DNA of 64,000 nt, from contig CM063288.1 of assembly GCA_032173965.1 (NCBI GenBank), positions 18,573,501 to 18,637,500 of the forward strand, given 5' to 3'. The stretch is from Sitta carolinensis. Lineage: Eukaryota; Chordata; Aves; Passeriformes; Sittidae. A program made the position numbers and the translations under genes. Position 1 is the first letter of the stretch. Every line of letters begins with the position of its first letter. The notes under the pieces were generated by a model. That model was given only the letters and a program-made list of their open reading frames with translations. It was not told the DNA's origin and did not search any database. Below, in pieces: positions 11,901 to 25,340 of this stretch.

Positions 11901-14900
11901 ATGCAGGTGTGGTGACAAATCCCTCCCTAAGTGCCCAAGGAAAAAGCAGGTGTGGGCTGAAGCAGCCATCCACCAGGCACTGAGGAGAGCCCCTCCATGC
12001 CATGCACAGCAGGGACACAGGCAAACTTCCAACACAGCCATGAGCTTGCAATCCTGCAGATTTCAGATTCTGCAGACCTGGTATCTTTGCCTTAATGGGG
12101 ATCTGTGGTTCACTTGTCCACATATAAATTTTGACCAGTCCTATCTCAGGAACACTGTGTAAATATTTAAGAGCACTAGTGAAAAACAGCCCAGTAAGAT
12201 TTTAGCTCAAGAGCCACAGTGATTACCAGGCATTAGGAAAGTCTGCTATTCTTCAGCACATGAAAGGATTCATCTGGAAGTCCTTCTCTAGTTCCCCTCT
12301 GCGGGACAGTTCCCGTTCTGAAAAGACCTTATAATGAACTGTAAATGCATTAAAAACAGAATGTAGGTTTATTTGTCTCTATCCTTCAGCATTTTTGCTG
12401 CAACAAACAACTATGTTTCAGCATTTTTTTGCTGCTAACATAGTTATGTACAATCTAGAGAAACCTTCAAAATTAACCTTAGAAGTTCCGATGTTCAGCC
12501 ATGCAAGTAAACTTCATAAGCAACAATGCAGAATGGTATGCTCAATGAATAAAGTGTTAAGAGCAATATATATATATGTGTCTTTTTAATGAGAGTTTAT
12601 GAGGTACATTTTATTTGACAAAATATTTTTTAAAAATCGCCCTTGATTCTTTACAGAATCTCTTTCTAGAATTCTAGCAATGAATTCCATGAATTACAGT
12701 GGGTGTGGAAAACGGCTAATGGAGTAATTCATCTAATAGATAAGGGATTAGCCAACCAAGATCCTCTGTGGACATGCTGGTGAACATCATCATCCAAGGG
12801 ACATTTTCTCTTTCTAAACTTGTGAACCAATTGTACTGCAGTCACAGAAGTGCTATCCAAGCATTTAAGGATGGGAAAACATCATAATAGAGACTCAGGA
12901 CCTGAAAAATGAGAAAAACTGTAGCAAAACAGAAGACTGCATCCAACCAGTTTCAAGGAAGAGCAAGGAAAACCTCTGAATAAAAAGCATAGTAACTTTT
13001 TGCACAAGGAACAAAGCACATCTGCCAGCTTCTAAAGAGCTATCTTATCTTCAGAATAGGTAAAGCACATTTCTACAGCAACAGATTTTTGTCACATTAG
13101 GAATATTTTTTGTGTACTAGATGCAAATAAAAGTTATCAGTTCTAGACAGTGAAAGACCTGCATTTGTGAGCCCAAACTTACATGGAAAGCTTGTCAACT
13201 ATAATACTACAGTCATATTTGGTTGTTATACAACAAACTAAAACACTAATATTTTTGGTCTTTCCTTTTAAATTTAGCAGTAATTTAGCATATGTGTGTC
13301 ATCACAATATGTATCTCAACTATTCAACTAAAGTGGACAGATAAAACCCGAGATCTGAATAACTTATGTGACATACTATGGTATTGTTTCCATGCTCTTT
13401 AGTTTTAGTGTAATTTCCATAACTATGAAGAGAGCAAAGAAACATCTTTGAAGTATAGAAAATTCTAGTGCTCTGAGAAAAACTGAAAAGTTTGTCAGAA
13501 AATTTAGCTGCATACTGTGATTTGAGGAAATATAAAGAATATTGAAAGCAAGCTAGTGAAGTAGCCATGGATTGGACAATTCCAGTAAAACATAAAAAAT
13601 ACCAGGAGGAAGTACTGACCACTAACAACCAATATTCTGCATTGTAGTGGGTTCAAAACACGTTTACCAGCTCTGATTCAATTTCTCAGACCCAAAGTGA
13701 TATACCAGAATATGGGATATATGAATACACACAGGAAACACCATTTTCTAACACTTCATATCCTACTGTAGTATCTGCAGTTTGCTATGCTGAGAAGTAC
13801 TGTGTGCCCTGCTATGAACCATGATGCAAAAAATAAAAATAAGACTTCCAGAAAACCACTATACATTTAAAGACAATAAGGCTTTTTTTTTTGTCCTTCT
13901 AATTGAATAGATATGTTATTAATACCCCTTGAGCCTGTAAGAAAATACCTCAAGCACCCACACTTGAAACGGGATGGAACACAGTGTACTCATATATAAT
14001 AGCGTAACTATTTTAGAACACTTCATGCAGCAAGAGACAAAGAATGTGAAGTACATCATTACAATAATTCATGGTACCTAGCAGTTTTGTTCTAAGTTCC
14101 TATACTATGCTATTATTTTAAGTTTGTTTGAAAGACATAGTTCTGTATTTTGAAGTCTGAAGGGGTATCTATAAAATATTATACAATGTAATATGCTGCA
14201 TTGCAACAGAGGTGTTATCAAGATGACAAAAATGAGATGTACTTTCTTGAACCTAACTTTCACAATGTAATTAATGAAGGCAGCAGCCTGGAATAGCTAA
14301 TAAATTACAGCATAGATCTATATGACTGCCATTACAAAAAAAAAAAAAAAGTCTGTAACTGGTAAGGTAAGACCATGATGAAAAGACAACTGACTGCTTG
14401 GCAGTTCTTTTCCAGAGAAAGAGAGCTTTTAAAGACAATAAGAAAATTATAAAACAATTCAACTCACTTTGGAACAAGTGTTGAAATTAAAGTTGATTAG
14501 CTATTTCTAGGACATTGTGAAGAAAAACTAGGTTTTTATGGGGAGAAAAACCAGATTTAAAAGGCTTCCAGGCTCCCATTCTTCCAATCAAAATTAGTTT
14601 TAATGTGATATTACTACATAAACTTATATAAATATCCAATCTGATTTTGATTTAAGGGACCTTGGCATTCATATTACTGTGAGCAGTTACCTATCAGACA
14701 CAAAAATGTTGTCAATTCCATATTGTAAATTGCCAACAATTTTGCATTCTTGATTTACTGTTTTGACGCTCATTAACATAATTCAATATAAACACCACTA
14801 TTTTAAAGTTAATATTAAAAGAAAACTTGGCAGTAAGCTGTTAAATACAGTGCATTGATACAATGCTCAACAAAGTTCCTCTCAGTTTTGATTTTTTTTT

Positions 14901-16119
14901 TTTTTACTATAAATTCTCCCCTAGTTTTTAATTCATTAATGTATCTTAAATTTGTACTAATTTTCACAAATTGCTGAGTCCTACGAAGGAGATGCACTGT
15001 AGCACGGAACAAAAAAGTTGCTGTCCAAGGTACTGCACATAAAGACAAGTGTTCCAATTAAACTCTCAAATGTGCTAAAAATGTTTTCAGATTTATTAGC
15101 TGTCCTTTGCAAGAAAGCCAGCCTTGTTGAAATTCCTTATATGATACTGCAGTATCAGTGCTATGCTGTTACTTTCCAGGGCCTCTTCTACTGCATTCCA
15201 GTATGATCAGACATCCAGCACCTGACAATACCCAGTATGTATAATTAAGGACAAACCTGTTCTATTCTTTGTTACAGACTGATTTTCAGCAGGGCTGAAA
15301 TACAAAAAAATGTCTTTGAATTCTACATGGTGCATGAATAAAAGCTACCCTCTAATATAAATCTAGCTCCCATGTACTGTTCCGGCATTCTGCAGAGCAG
15401 TCACTAAATGTAATTTTATCTGCAGTATTCACCTTACATACCTCAGAAGCATATAGATTCACACATTCATGAAGTACATAGCAAATAGTACCCTGGGTTT
15501 AATTGCTGCTTCAAAAAATAACCATAGACTATAAGAAAATTAAACACAATCTTTGTTTCTTTTGTTATGTTTAATAGGAGAAGCATATTTGTAATTTGCA
15601 AGGCTAAAAAAATGCAACAGCCAAGAACTGCAGTAAACCTCTAAGAGCTAATAGCAATATCCAATAACACTTTCCCACACCATCTTCAAGCAAATGGATT
15701 TAATTCACTGCTTAATCAGTCAAATTAACACTAATCCCCATATGGTTAGAAAGGATGTTTCTCCACAAAACCGATTTATGATTTATTTATTTGCTAAGTG
15801 TCTTAAAGCTGAAATGCCTAGAAGAACTTCTATGTTAATTCAACCATGCTGACAGAACTGGTTTCACCTAAGAAATTACCTCTGCAATTTACAGCATGGC
15901 TGACAGCTATTTGCATAGAAAAGCAGCACAGTAACCATTTAAATCATACAAAACCACTCACCCAAGAAGATGTAGCAAAGATCAGGATCCAGCTTCCAGA
16001 CCCCATGAAGCTGAGGGAGCAATCCAGAAGCTTGCTCAGGCCAGCAGCGTCTCTCCTACACTTGACCTAGACTGCCTTACATAATGAGGATCCAGTGCTG
16101 TATCCTGTGTGGAGGAGCA

Positions 16120-16471
16120 AGCTGAATGTCATCACTGGCAGAAGCCGGGAGAACTGGCAGCAGGCAGGCTGGTAGTTAGCATGGAGATCACGAAGTCTGC
16201 TCTCCCTGACTGTCCGGGGTGAAAGCACAGGAGCAGCTCAGAAATGCCGGTGTCATTCCTGCCCTGGAACGAATGCCCGGAAGGAGTGAGGGTGTTACAG
16301 TGGGAGGCAGGCACCAGCGCCGGGGCTGCAGCTGTACCTGCTGGAAGGCAGCAGAGCTCCTGTCACACGGCGCCTGCAGCGCTGCTCGCTGCAGCGGACA
16401 GGAGAGCAGCAGCAAGGCAGAGCTCCGAGACGCTGCTCCTGCACACCTCGGTCTGGGTATTGCTTACGGGG
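16120..16471 (+). promoter_or_regulatory. CpG-rich island with possible splice donor (candidate promoter / first exon)
   Basis: About 17 CpG dinucleotides fall in roughly 330 bp (16140-16470), against very few in the flanking kilobases. The island also contains GCAGC/CTGCAG-rich stretches. On the plus strand it ends at a good donor, GTGAGT (16472-16477). This is what a CpG-island promoter plus first exon of a transcript, possibly non-coding, would look like. Open frames of 74-97 codons overlap on both strands and are not convincing as protein. A GC-rich remnant of a transposon is the alternative. Confidence 0.35.
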
Positions 16472-16479
16472 GTGAGTAG

Positions 16480-19400
16480 AAGGAAAGCACTGGTGTAAGA
16501 GAAAGTCTGGGATTAATTTCCGAAGGGAATTGCTATTCCCACCAATAAATCCTACTGCATGCAGGTTAGTTTCTGGAAAAATAACCATTTTTTACCTGTT
16601 GTACATGGTGTTACAGGGGTTAAACTGCTTCTATTACAGAGGTGTGACTTTTCAAGAAAATGATAGGTAAGATACATTCTCTGTTTTGAAGATATTTAGT
16701 CATTTCTGGTCTTCATTTGCTTTTGGTTTTTTTTCTTGAGAGAAGCCTTGATATATTGTGTAGTTTATTATTGTTTCAGTCATATCAGCACTTCTGTACA
16801 GGGTACAACAGGAGAAACAAGTATTCAGGCTTAGCAAGCCATTAAAAACCTACACAACCTTGTTTACACAAAGCACTTTATATAAATTAAAACTACTACA
16901 TATAACTTGTATTCCATAGTTTATTTCACTTTAATGCTTCAATAGTAAAGAGCCTTAAATACATATAATGCATATACGCATTATTCTTGAATTAATATTT
17001 TAATTGATAAAGTTTCTCTTTACAAAAGAAGGCAGAGGTTTCACTAAGATGTTTTGTGGTTATATTTGAGACTGTTTCATTAGCTATAACCAAGAGTAAG
17101 TGCAACTGGACACAAAATCCTGTGGGAACATTAAAACACAGGTCAAGAAAAGTTTTAAGTCTCAATGTGGAATACTGACTGGGGTTTACTGAAGTCAAGT
17201 TAGGTGCAGACTCTATTATTATTAATTATGTCCTTAGCAGACTAAACATGACTTGAGCTCTGATTTCAAAAGGGAAAATCAAGCGGAAAGAGATAAAAAT
17301 AATCAATTTTTTTATCTTCCAAATCTATTAAATTTATATTTCTCCTTTAGAGATAAACTTAAAATGACTTTTCCATCAAATTTTATCAGGTAAAAGATGC
17401 TTGGTTTTCACTAGTTTTTGAAATATATATTTTCATTGTCTCTTGTTGAATGCTTTCCTTTTTCCTTTCTTAAGAATTAAACAAAAAAACAAGGAAAAAG
17501 GAAAAAGAGAAAAAAATCATAAGAATTCGATATAAAAGGCAGATCACTAATAAGACCTACAGCTAGCATACCCTGAGTTAAGTAGAATGTGGAAACAAAA
17601 AAAAAAATAAAAGCAAAAAAAATATAATTTGAGAATGATTTAGAAACACCAATTATTTCTGTATTTGAAATCAGTAACTGGTTTTCCAATCTTCAGAAAA
17701 TAACATTACAAATACCTTGGTGCATTTATTTTTTCACGTATTTGTTTAGACTGCTAATGAGGAGACCCTATTAAAACTTTCCATAGTTTGTATGTACCAA
17801 CCTCTACTTTTGGTGTGTTGCAAGTGTTAAATAAGAGTGCTTGCTTTAGAAAAAATCGGTTTACATACTCAGCCTGGATTAATCAAGAGTTGAAAATATC
17901 AGGACCTGTATTAGATTTTAGAAACATCCAAGGACAGTTGAATTAAGGTGTAAAACCAGCAATCCTGGTGGTCACGGCACTCCAAAGAGCAAAGCAGACA
18001 AAGCACTCACCTAAAGCAAGCTCAGGTGCCTGCACAGCCATGGCACTGGACAGGACAGTCCAACTGAAGATAACCAAATGTTGACTGCATTGGGTAGAAA
18101 AATGAAGAAAGTTCATTGGTAAACTACAGGTTACCAAACCCGATAGACAGAAATTGAGTAGAAAAGGCTACCTACATGAACAGAATGCAAATTTGGCTGG
18201 CAGCATTGCAAAGGCAATATACAGTTTACTTGATGCTGCAGTTCAAGCAAACTTGTCTAAGTTGGATACAGCTGATTCCATCTTTGGGCTAAATGATGAA
18301 CTGGATATTCCTTCAAAGTTTTCCACTCTCGTTCTCTATGATATTTCCTATAACTATAAAACAAATAAGAAAACAAACTCATCACAGTCTGTTCTCTCGA
18401 AGTTAAGTTAATCCAGTGTAATAGTTTGCAAACACTAAGTTTTGTCATTCAGCATACACCTGAAAGCCACAGATTTTTTTCTGCAGTATAAAAAATGTTT
18501 ACTTCTCTCAGGTACTAGCCAAATTGCTCTTCCATTGAGCCAAAGTACTTTTCAGTTTACAGTAACTCCTATAAGCATTTTTCCTTGGGTCTGATCTGCT
18601 GGCAAATCAAGTCTAAACACAAATTGAGACAGAAATTGCTGACATGTAGGACTTTCAGCAAAAGACTTCCTGAGCCAGCTGCACTGGTAATGTGAGTATT
18701 AATGTCCAATACTTGACAGTGGAAAGAAAAAAAGTCAAGTTTATATAATACTCAACTAGCAAATTAACTACTCTGATGCCTCAGCAGATAGAGGGTCAAA
18801 ATAAATAAATTAAATTCCGTTTGAAAAAAATCCTTTTAAAACTGTAGTCTTTTCAAAATACTGCAGAAAAATCTGCCAATTGGAAAAGAAGAATGGACTA
18901 GACAACCCCTCAGGAGGATGGAGATGAACATATGCATGTTTGGGAGTTTAATGTGAGGAGTAAAAGACAATCAACTCTTTTGCTACACATGTTTTGAAGA
19001 TAATGCTAGTCATTATTACAGAAGACTATAAGCCTATGAAACAAGTTCTGGAATTTTTCTTTCATGGAAGATAGAGGTTTGCAGTGCTTGACTGGATTGT
19101 CCTTACTTGCTGAGTTTATTTCCACAAGATCCTTTCTATTTCATGCTGATATGAAGGAAGCAGTATCTCATAGACCTTACTCCTACCAACAACCTTGAGT
19201 AAACAGGACAATTTTTTTTAGACACCTTGCTCTTAAGATGCCTTGCACATAAATAAATCACGGCTTGAGGTTTGCTCATACTAATATAGATTCCATTTGG
19301 GATCTGCTGAAACACTAAAATGCTCTGGTATCAGTGACTGGAGAGACAACTACAATATCTTGTGGTGCAGGTTTTTGGTGTTTTTTCTGTCCTTCTCTGA

Positions 19401-22400
19401 CCTTTCTGTCTTTTCTCAAAATAATTTATCCCTTGTGTTCCTGAACAACCTGTACAAGTGAGTCATGCTGAAATGTGTAAACAATGGCTCAAAGTCTTCA
19501 AAAAATAAACTCCTGTGTTTAGACCTGATAACACATGGTCTTACAAATGGAGGAGGGGGATTCCTTATAGGTGTCCTTTACCCAAGTCTCTCTTAAGACT
19601 GGCCACTCTGTGCATTTGCCGCTTCTGTAAGCAAAATCTATAAATGCACATCACACATCTCCTTTTTGAAACAGGTATCAAAAGCTTTTGATTTCTTTCT
19701 TCAAATATTATCTAGCAGTTCAAGACCTCAATTTACTCTGCATATATCCTTTTATTATTTGACCAGGTCATATCACAATGAAGACCACTGGAGGACTAGT
19801 CAAAGAGGAATGTTTTTCTCCTTTAGTCGACTAAATTCCCTAGTATCTGACTAATACCAATATTCAAATAGACAGAAAAACATCTCTAAATACCCTTTTG
19901 TCCTTAAATGATACCTTATCAAACTTGCAACTCAATTAAACAGCATTTTTAAAAGCAGTCATATTTCCAAACATCTTAAACTGTACGATTTAAATGTTAG
20001 AATGTGTCAATGTTTTCAAGCCTCCTATCCTTAGTATTTGAAAATATTTAGTATCCTACATATTTACAAGATCCCTGATTTTCCTCCAAAAAATGAAGTA
20101 TTCCCGTCATGAAAGGTGAACACTGAATTCTTGAATTCAGTGGATATTCCTCAGATAGGTATCACTAATTCTGTAGTTTTGTACTCACATGCAGTTTCTG
20201 ATCTTTAACAATATACATTATCCTAGAAAATAACTGAAAAATTATATATAATCCAATTAAGCATAAAAAACCTTCTACAATTAAACTATGAACATTAAAT
20301 AGGTCAAGGTCACAGTAATCTGAGTATTAATGGACTGTTCTTTCATTTCTCTCTGACACCTCTTCCTCTACAATAGAACTAGCTATGATAGTCTTTTAAA
20401 TTCCTTTTCAAGATTCTTTGTAAGATTTATAGGGTTGCCTATTATACCTCCGAGAGTGCCTATAAACTGATTCCCCAAGTGACTATTTTTGTACTTATCT
20501 CATAAAAAAACCATCTGCTGTTTTGCATATTAATACTAATAGAGAATGGCAAAAAGAGGAGGAAAGAAAAAAGTTGGAAAATGAAAAAGCAGTTAATTAA
20601 CCATTCAATAAATATGCCTATTTATTTTGAGTAAATGAATGATCTTTATCAACTGAAAATAATTAGCACTGGCAGGCTTTTCTGTTGGATTTTCTTCTGT
20701 CACTGATTCCAGGCTGTTAAATTTAGATTTTAATTATATTTAGCATCTCCCTAAACTAGCTTTTATGATCTTAAGAGCAAGAAAGGAACCATGCTTAGTT
20801 TTGGAGATTAAGTTAAGTTGTCAGTGATCCAATAGAACATTTCTTGAAATTGTAACGGTAGTACCTTGAACTCCAAGCCATGAGTTATTGATGCCTAAGA
20901 ACAGTATCGGGCAAAACAGATTTATGGTTCAGCATAATAAATGTACCATTAGCACTAAAAGCAATAAGGTGCCTTTATTTCTTTTTTTTTTTTTTAACAA
21001 AAGCCCTCCTATAGAGCCCCCAGCATGCATCATTTGTGATATTGATTTAACACAGATGCAGAACCGGCTAACACAAAATTCCTGAAGGACCTACTACAGT
21101 GAACATGTTCACAAGACTGGTTATCCCCTCTAGCAACACATGAAGATACAATCAGTACTCACTTTTAGCTGAAAGGCATAAATTCATCACTTCAATTTCA
21201 TTCTGGATCCAAGTACTTTATTTTTGTCTTTCTTTAATTGACATGGGCCCAGACCAGATAAACAAACTATATTACTTTCATTAAGTTTTAATGCCTTTTC
21301 AAGTCTTTGAAATGTCTATATTTTTTGTGAAGAAAAGAAAAATAAATAAGATGTAGTTCTTCATAGAAAAGTGATACTACTTGTATTTTGCTTTACCACA
21401 AATTTTAGAAATATGCTTATTAACTGCTGGGTAACAAAAGGGTGTCTGACCTGTTAAATGTATTCAATAGATCTCTTTGTTTCCCATCAAAGAAATTGTT
21501 CCAGCTCCTGTATTCTTGTTCCTCTTATTTCCATCATTTGGATGCTTCCAGGATATAACAGTTTCCCTTTTGGTATCTTGTTTTTTTCCTCAGGATGTTC
21601 CTAGTCACTTGGGCATAGTTTACAATATAAGAGCTCACAATTACCGAAATAAGAAGCCTGTGTCTCAGGTAACTTTTCAAGTCTCTAGTGTCTGTGTTTT
21701 CCAGACACTCTTACTGAGCAGTAATCAAATCTTTTCAGGTTATGTATTCCACATTCAAATTTTGAACTTGCACACTACAAGCTCTCATAGATGGTTCAGC
21801 CTTCAAACTACGCAGAGTTAAATATGGGGGGTGCTCAGGCATACAGGGCAGGGTGTGCTTCTGTCTTCATTTCTCCTTCACCAACCCAAAGATAAAGCTT
21901 AGTAAGAGACAAGTCTTAGTAATGAGGCAAGTTTTTAGGGTAATACCTTTGTACTAAACACATCAACCTTCTTTCAGAGCTGAATGACACAGTGGTCCAA
22001 TGCAGCAGATGTCCTATATCTTTGCGTGTTGAGGGTAGTCCCTTGTAGAGCAGGAAGACTTTCAGGCTGTCAGTGATATTCTGTAAATCCCAGGTTCTGA
22101 GGTTCCAGTTCTTTGCTGACTGATAACCAGTGTTTTATTATTTACATAGAAAGATACATCCTTGCCAACACCTTAAGTTTGCATACATATTTCACTTACA
22201 CTTAAGTGATCCTTTGTCTAATGCTGAGCTTAGCAGCACTGTAGAAAAGTGTTAAAAAAGATATGAATGCTGTCTCATCTAAAGAAAATTCAGTAACTTT
22301 TAGAATGCCTTGTTTTAAAACATTTATCTGTCAGAATAAGTCATTATTTTGGCTACTATTAATTGATCTTTCATTTAAGTAAGTTCTGAAATAAAAACAA

Positions 22401-23270
22401 TTAACACAATAATTGCATAATCGCAAATAGTACTTTGAAGTTTGCAGAACAAAGAGTTTTGGAAGTCTGTTACACTTGCTTATCCATCTTTTTGATATAG
22501 CTGTCTATTTTTCCTTCCCTTATGTGAGAAAGTAAACTGAATGTCCTTGCAAGACACTATGGATTGATTTCAGGCAGAGTAAATCAAACAAAAAAACAAA
22601 ACCAGCTATAAACATGAAAGCAATGCCTAAAATGCCTTGTCATCAAATGATATTAGCTCTTTACGCTAATCTCTTTCGAACTGATTTCACACTGTAAAGC
22701 AATGATATCTCAGAGAAATCTATTTAAGTTCTTCCTTTCTCAATCATTCCTGCTGGGTTATTCGTCAAGATTCAGCTGTATGTACTCAAATCACTAAGTC
22801 CTTAGAGGTCAATAAGGGAAAATACTTTTCTGTTCCTATTTTTAACAGGTCACCTCAGGTGAATTCAGCAAGTTCTATTGTTTAAGGTACTTTAATGAAG
22901 CAAAATTCTTTTCTTCATCATATTTACTTTAATAGTTTTTAACTTTTATTGGAAGCTGTGGCAATGTGACCTTGGGAAGGACATGTATCTACTCTTCCTT
23001 CTTCAATTGCTTACAGTCCAGTACTGGGATGCCTATCACAGTCCTCATGGAGACCATCTTCCTCCCAGTACCAGTATCTCAATATATGTCAGCTTTAATC
23101 ACTGCCTTGCCTTGTGTCCAAAGGTGGACTTGCAAAGCAAATCAAGCAAGGCAAATCTCTTTATTATTTTGCCTGACAACTGGTTGAAGCCTTCTGAAAG
23201 CTCCAGTCTACACAGAATCCTCTGGGAAGGCGATTGAGCTTTCTCTCACAACATATCAGTTTCTGTGGAA
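16480..23270. other. Intergenic, AT-rich, no gene recognised
   Basis: Largely unique AT-rich DNA. The frame around 18109-18411 (plus) stays open for about 100 codons with a fairly complex composition, but it lacks an upstream ATG and any motif that I know. The 114-codon frame at 21477-21821 is hydrophobic and Phe/Ser-rich, as chance frames in T-rich DNA are. Confidence 0.55.
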
Positions 23271-23277
23271 CTTGAAA

Positions 23278-23385
23278 AGAATCATAGAGTAATTTTGGCT
23301 GGAACAGACCTCTAACAATACATCCAACAATTAACCCAGCATCCCTGTCTTCACCACTAGACCATTTCCCCAAGTGCCATTAGAA
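23278..23385 (-). mobile_element. Short CR1 LINE 3' fragment
   Basis: The plus strand reads AGAATCATAGAGTAATTTTG, then GGAACAGACCTC, ATTAACCCAGCATCC, CACCACTAGACCATTTCCCC and AAGTGCCA. This follows the last 100 bp of avian CR1 in reverse order and orientation. The copy is short and 5'-truncated. Confidence 0.8.
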
Positions 23386-25079
23386 TAGAAACTGGAACAG
23401 AAACACTTATAGGACTTTCTGCCTGTAACAGCGGCTCTCAAACCTTCCTCCAGGATTTCTGTATTGATTCACCAGCTTCCTGGAAATATTGAGTTTTCTA
23501 CTGAGCCCTCCTTTAAGACTAAGAGAACAGGATGAATAATTTTTTATTTTTCCCTTTCCAACCTAGCACTTCTGTGAGGATGCTTGAGCTTCAGCAGGGT
23601 TACCCTGGTTTTGGTTATGAGCCTATACTCATATTTTAGTTCTACAACTTGTGCCCCCCTCTTTGTTATTCTGAGTCTGCTGGAATAGCCATGTCAGTCT
23701 AGAATTGGAGCAATATGATAAAATCTGCCATTGCCAAGAGCTGTTCTTAAGCATTTTCAATACCAATATAGAAAGGAAAGCTAATCCATGATAAGTATAC
23801 TCAATTGCACCCACATTCAGATAAAGCATTGATTTTAGGCCAAAAAAAATGAAAACTATAAGCAACATTATTTAATAGAACTTCAGGCCTCATGGGCTAG
23901 AATGTTTAGTCTCAGCTTCATTCCACTGGATTTAGCTCAGTTATTCCTCTAGTAAGACCACAATTTATTTATTTTGACTGGAATCAGCAAGAAATTCAAT
24001 AACTGGGTGACAAAGGTCACAGAATGAAGACAAAAAGTCACAGCAAGTGCCTCTATGGTAAGTGATTGCTAGACTACATGTATCAAGATGTCCTGTGCTG
24101 CAGAAGAAAGGTTTTCAAGGGCTTTCCCTTTCCTTTCTTGCTGACTTAACTGTAGCCCTAAGCTCAACAACCACTTTAAAGCTGAGTTCATGAGAAAGAT
24201 GCAGCTGGCTCATTCCCATTAATCCTTCAGACTACAGGTATATTCTGAAAATATCTAATTCTCAGTGCTAATTTAAACTTCCTCAAAGCAATTCAGAGGA
24301 AAAAAAAATAAACAGAACTGATTTATGCATCTTGGAGAAGTTGTTTCATGACCTCTAAAGGACATAATTTGATTACAATAATAGTACTAAAGCAGAACTG
24401 TTCCTATTAGTCATAGGAAAAACTTCTTTAAAGGTGAAGGGGAAAGAGGAATTGCTAAGTTAACAAATTTTATGATGGAAGTGAAGAATTTAAATTTAAT
24501 TTGCTTCAAATCAGAATTAAAGGCCTAGACCAGTTCTATGTCCACTGCCTTCTGTATCAGCTGTTCCAACACTTGTTTAAAATAAACTGCATTTTACAAG
24601 GTGAAGCCATCTAGTATCAACCGCTGTTTTTTCGAAAATATTCCACTGTCAGGCAAGCCAGCAAGTTCTCAGTGTAATATCTTCACCCAACAGTAACACA
24701 TGCTTCCTAACTTTCTTTCAATCAAGTTCATAAACTGAATTAATTAAGCTTGATTTAAATCTCATTGCCAGTCCCTCAAAACACTTCTTTGAGTCTCCCA
24801 CAATCTTTAAACTCTTTCTTGAACAAAAGGCAGAATATTTTAAAGAAATCTCATTAGTGCCACATGTTCCAGCTCATACCATGCTCATGTCCCTGCTTCT
24901 ACCTGCTGCTCTCCATTCCCGTCATCACAGTAATACATTGGCCTTCCTGCCCAGGCCATACACTTTGAAGTGATTTTGGCTGTTAAACCTTTCTTGTTTC
25001 ATTTGAAAATTAAGTTTCTTATCCTATATTCTGAAGTCCCAATTCTTGTACCTTGCATTTGACTACATTCCAATTTGGA

Positions 25080-25340
25080 GTTTTCAACTAACATTGTTAA
25101 ACCAGACTACACAGCTTGCCTTGAAATATCAACCTTATTAAATTTGTTCCTTCTTTCATATCATCTGCAAACTATATTATCAAAAACATTACAGCATAGT
25201 GTGCATAACTGACAAAAATATTAACTAGACCAAATAAAGAACCTATTTCTAGAGGGTCCTTCCTAGAAATAATACAACTCAGATACATCTCATTAGTAAT
25301 ATTTTAAAATCTGTCAGCCCAGCCTGTATCCCACCTAATT
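25080..25340 (-). mobile_element. Degraded ancient CR1-group LINE remnant
   Basis: The block TCATATCATCTGCAAACTAT, then CAAAAATATTAACTAGACCA, AGAACCTATTTCTAGAGGG and TCCTTCCTAGAAATAATAC resembles a central 3' portion of CR1-group LINEs. There, 'catctgcaaac' is followed by 'aaacagaaccagacccagaac' and a 'gacccac' phrase. Divergence is high and the limits are uncertain. Confidence 0.5.

Larger units (their letters stand above)
4831..16080. other. Intergenic, AT-rich, no gene recognised
   Basis: About 11 kb of mostly unique AT-rich sequence. The longest frames (for example 7827-8153 on the minus strand, 108 codons) have no recognisable motif, no consistent splice context and low-complexity composition. 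Moderately GC-richer patches at 9430-9680 and 11830-12120 are unassigned. A-rich tracts are listed separately. Confidence 0.55.

Noticed and set aside
18109..18411. About 100-codon plus-strand open frame with mixed composition
   Set aside because: No ATG start, no motif that I know, and no splice or promoter context; likely chance.
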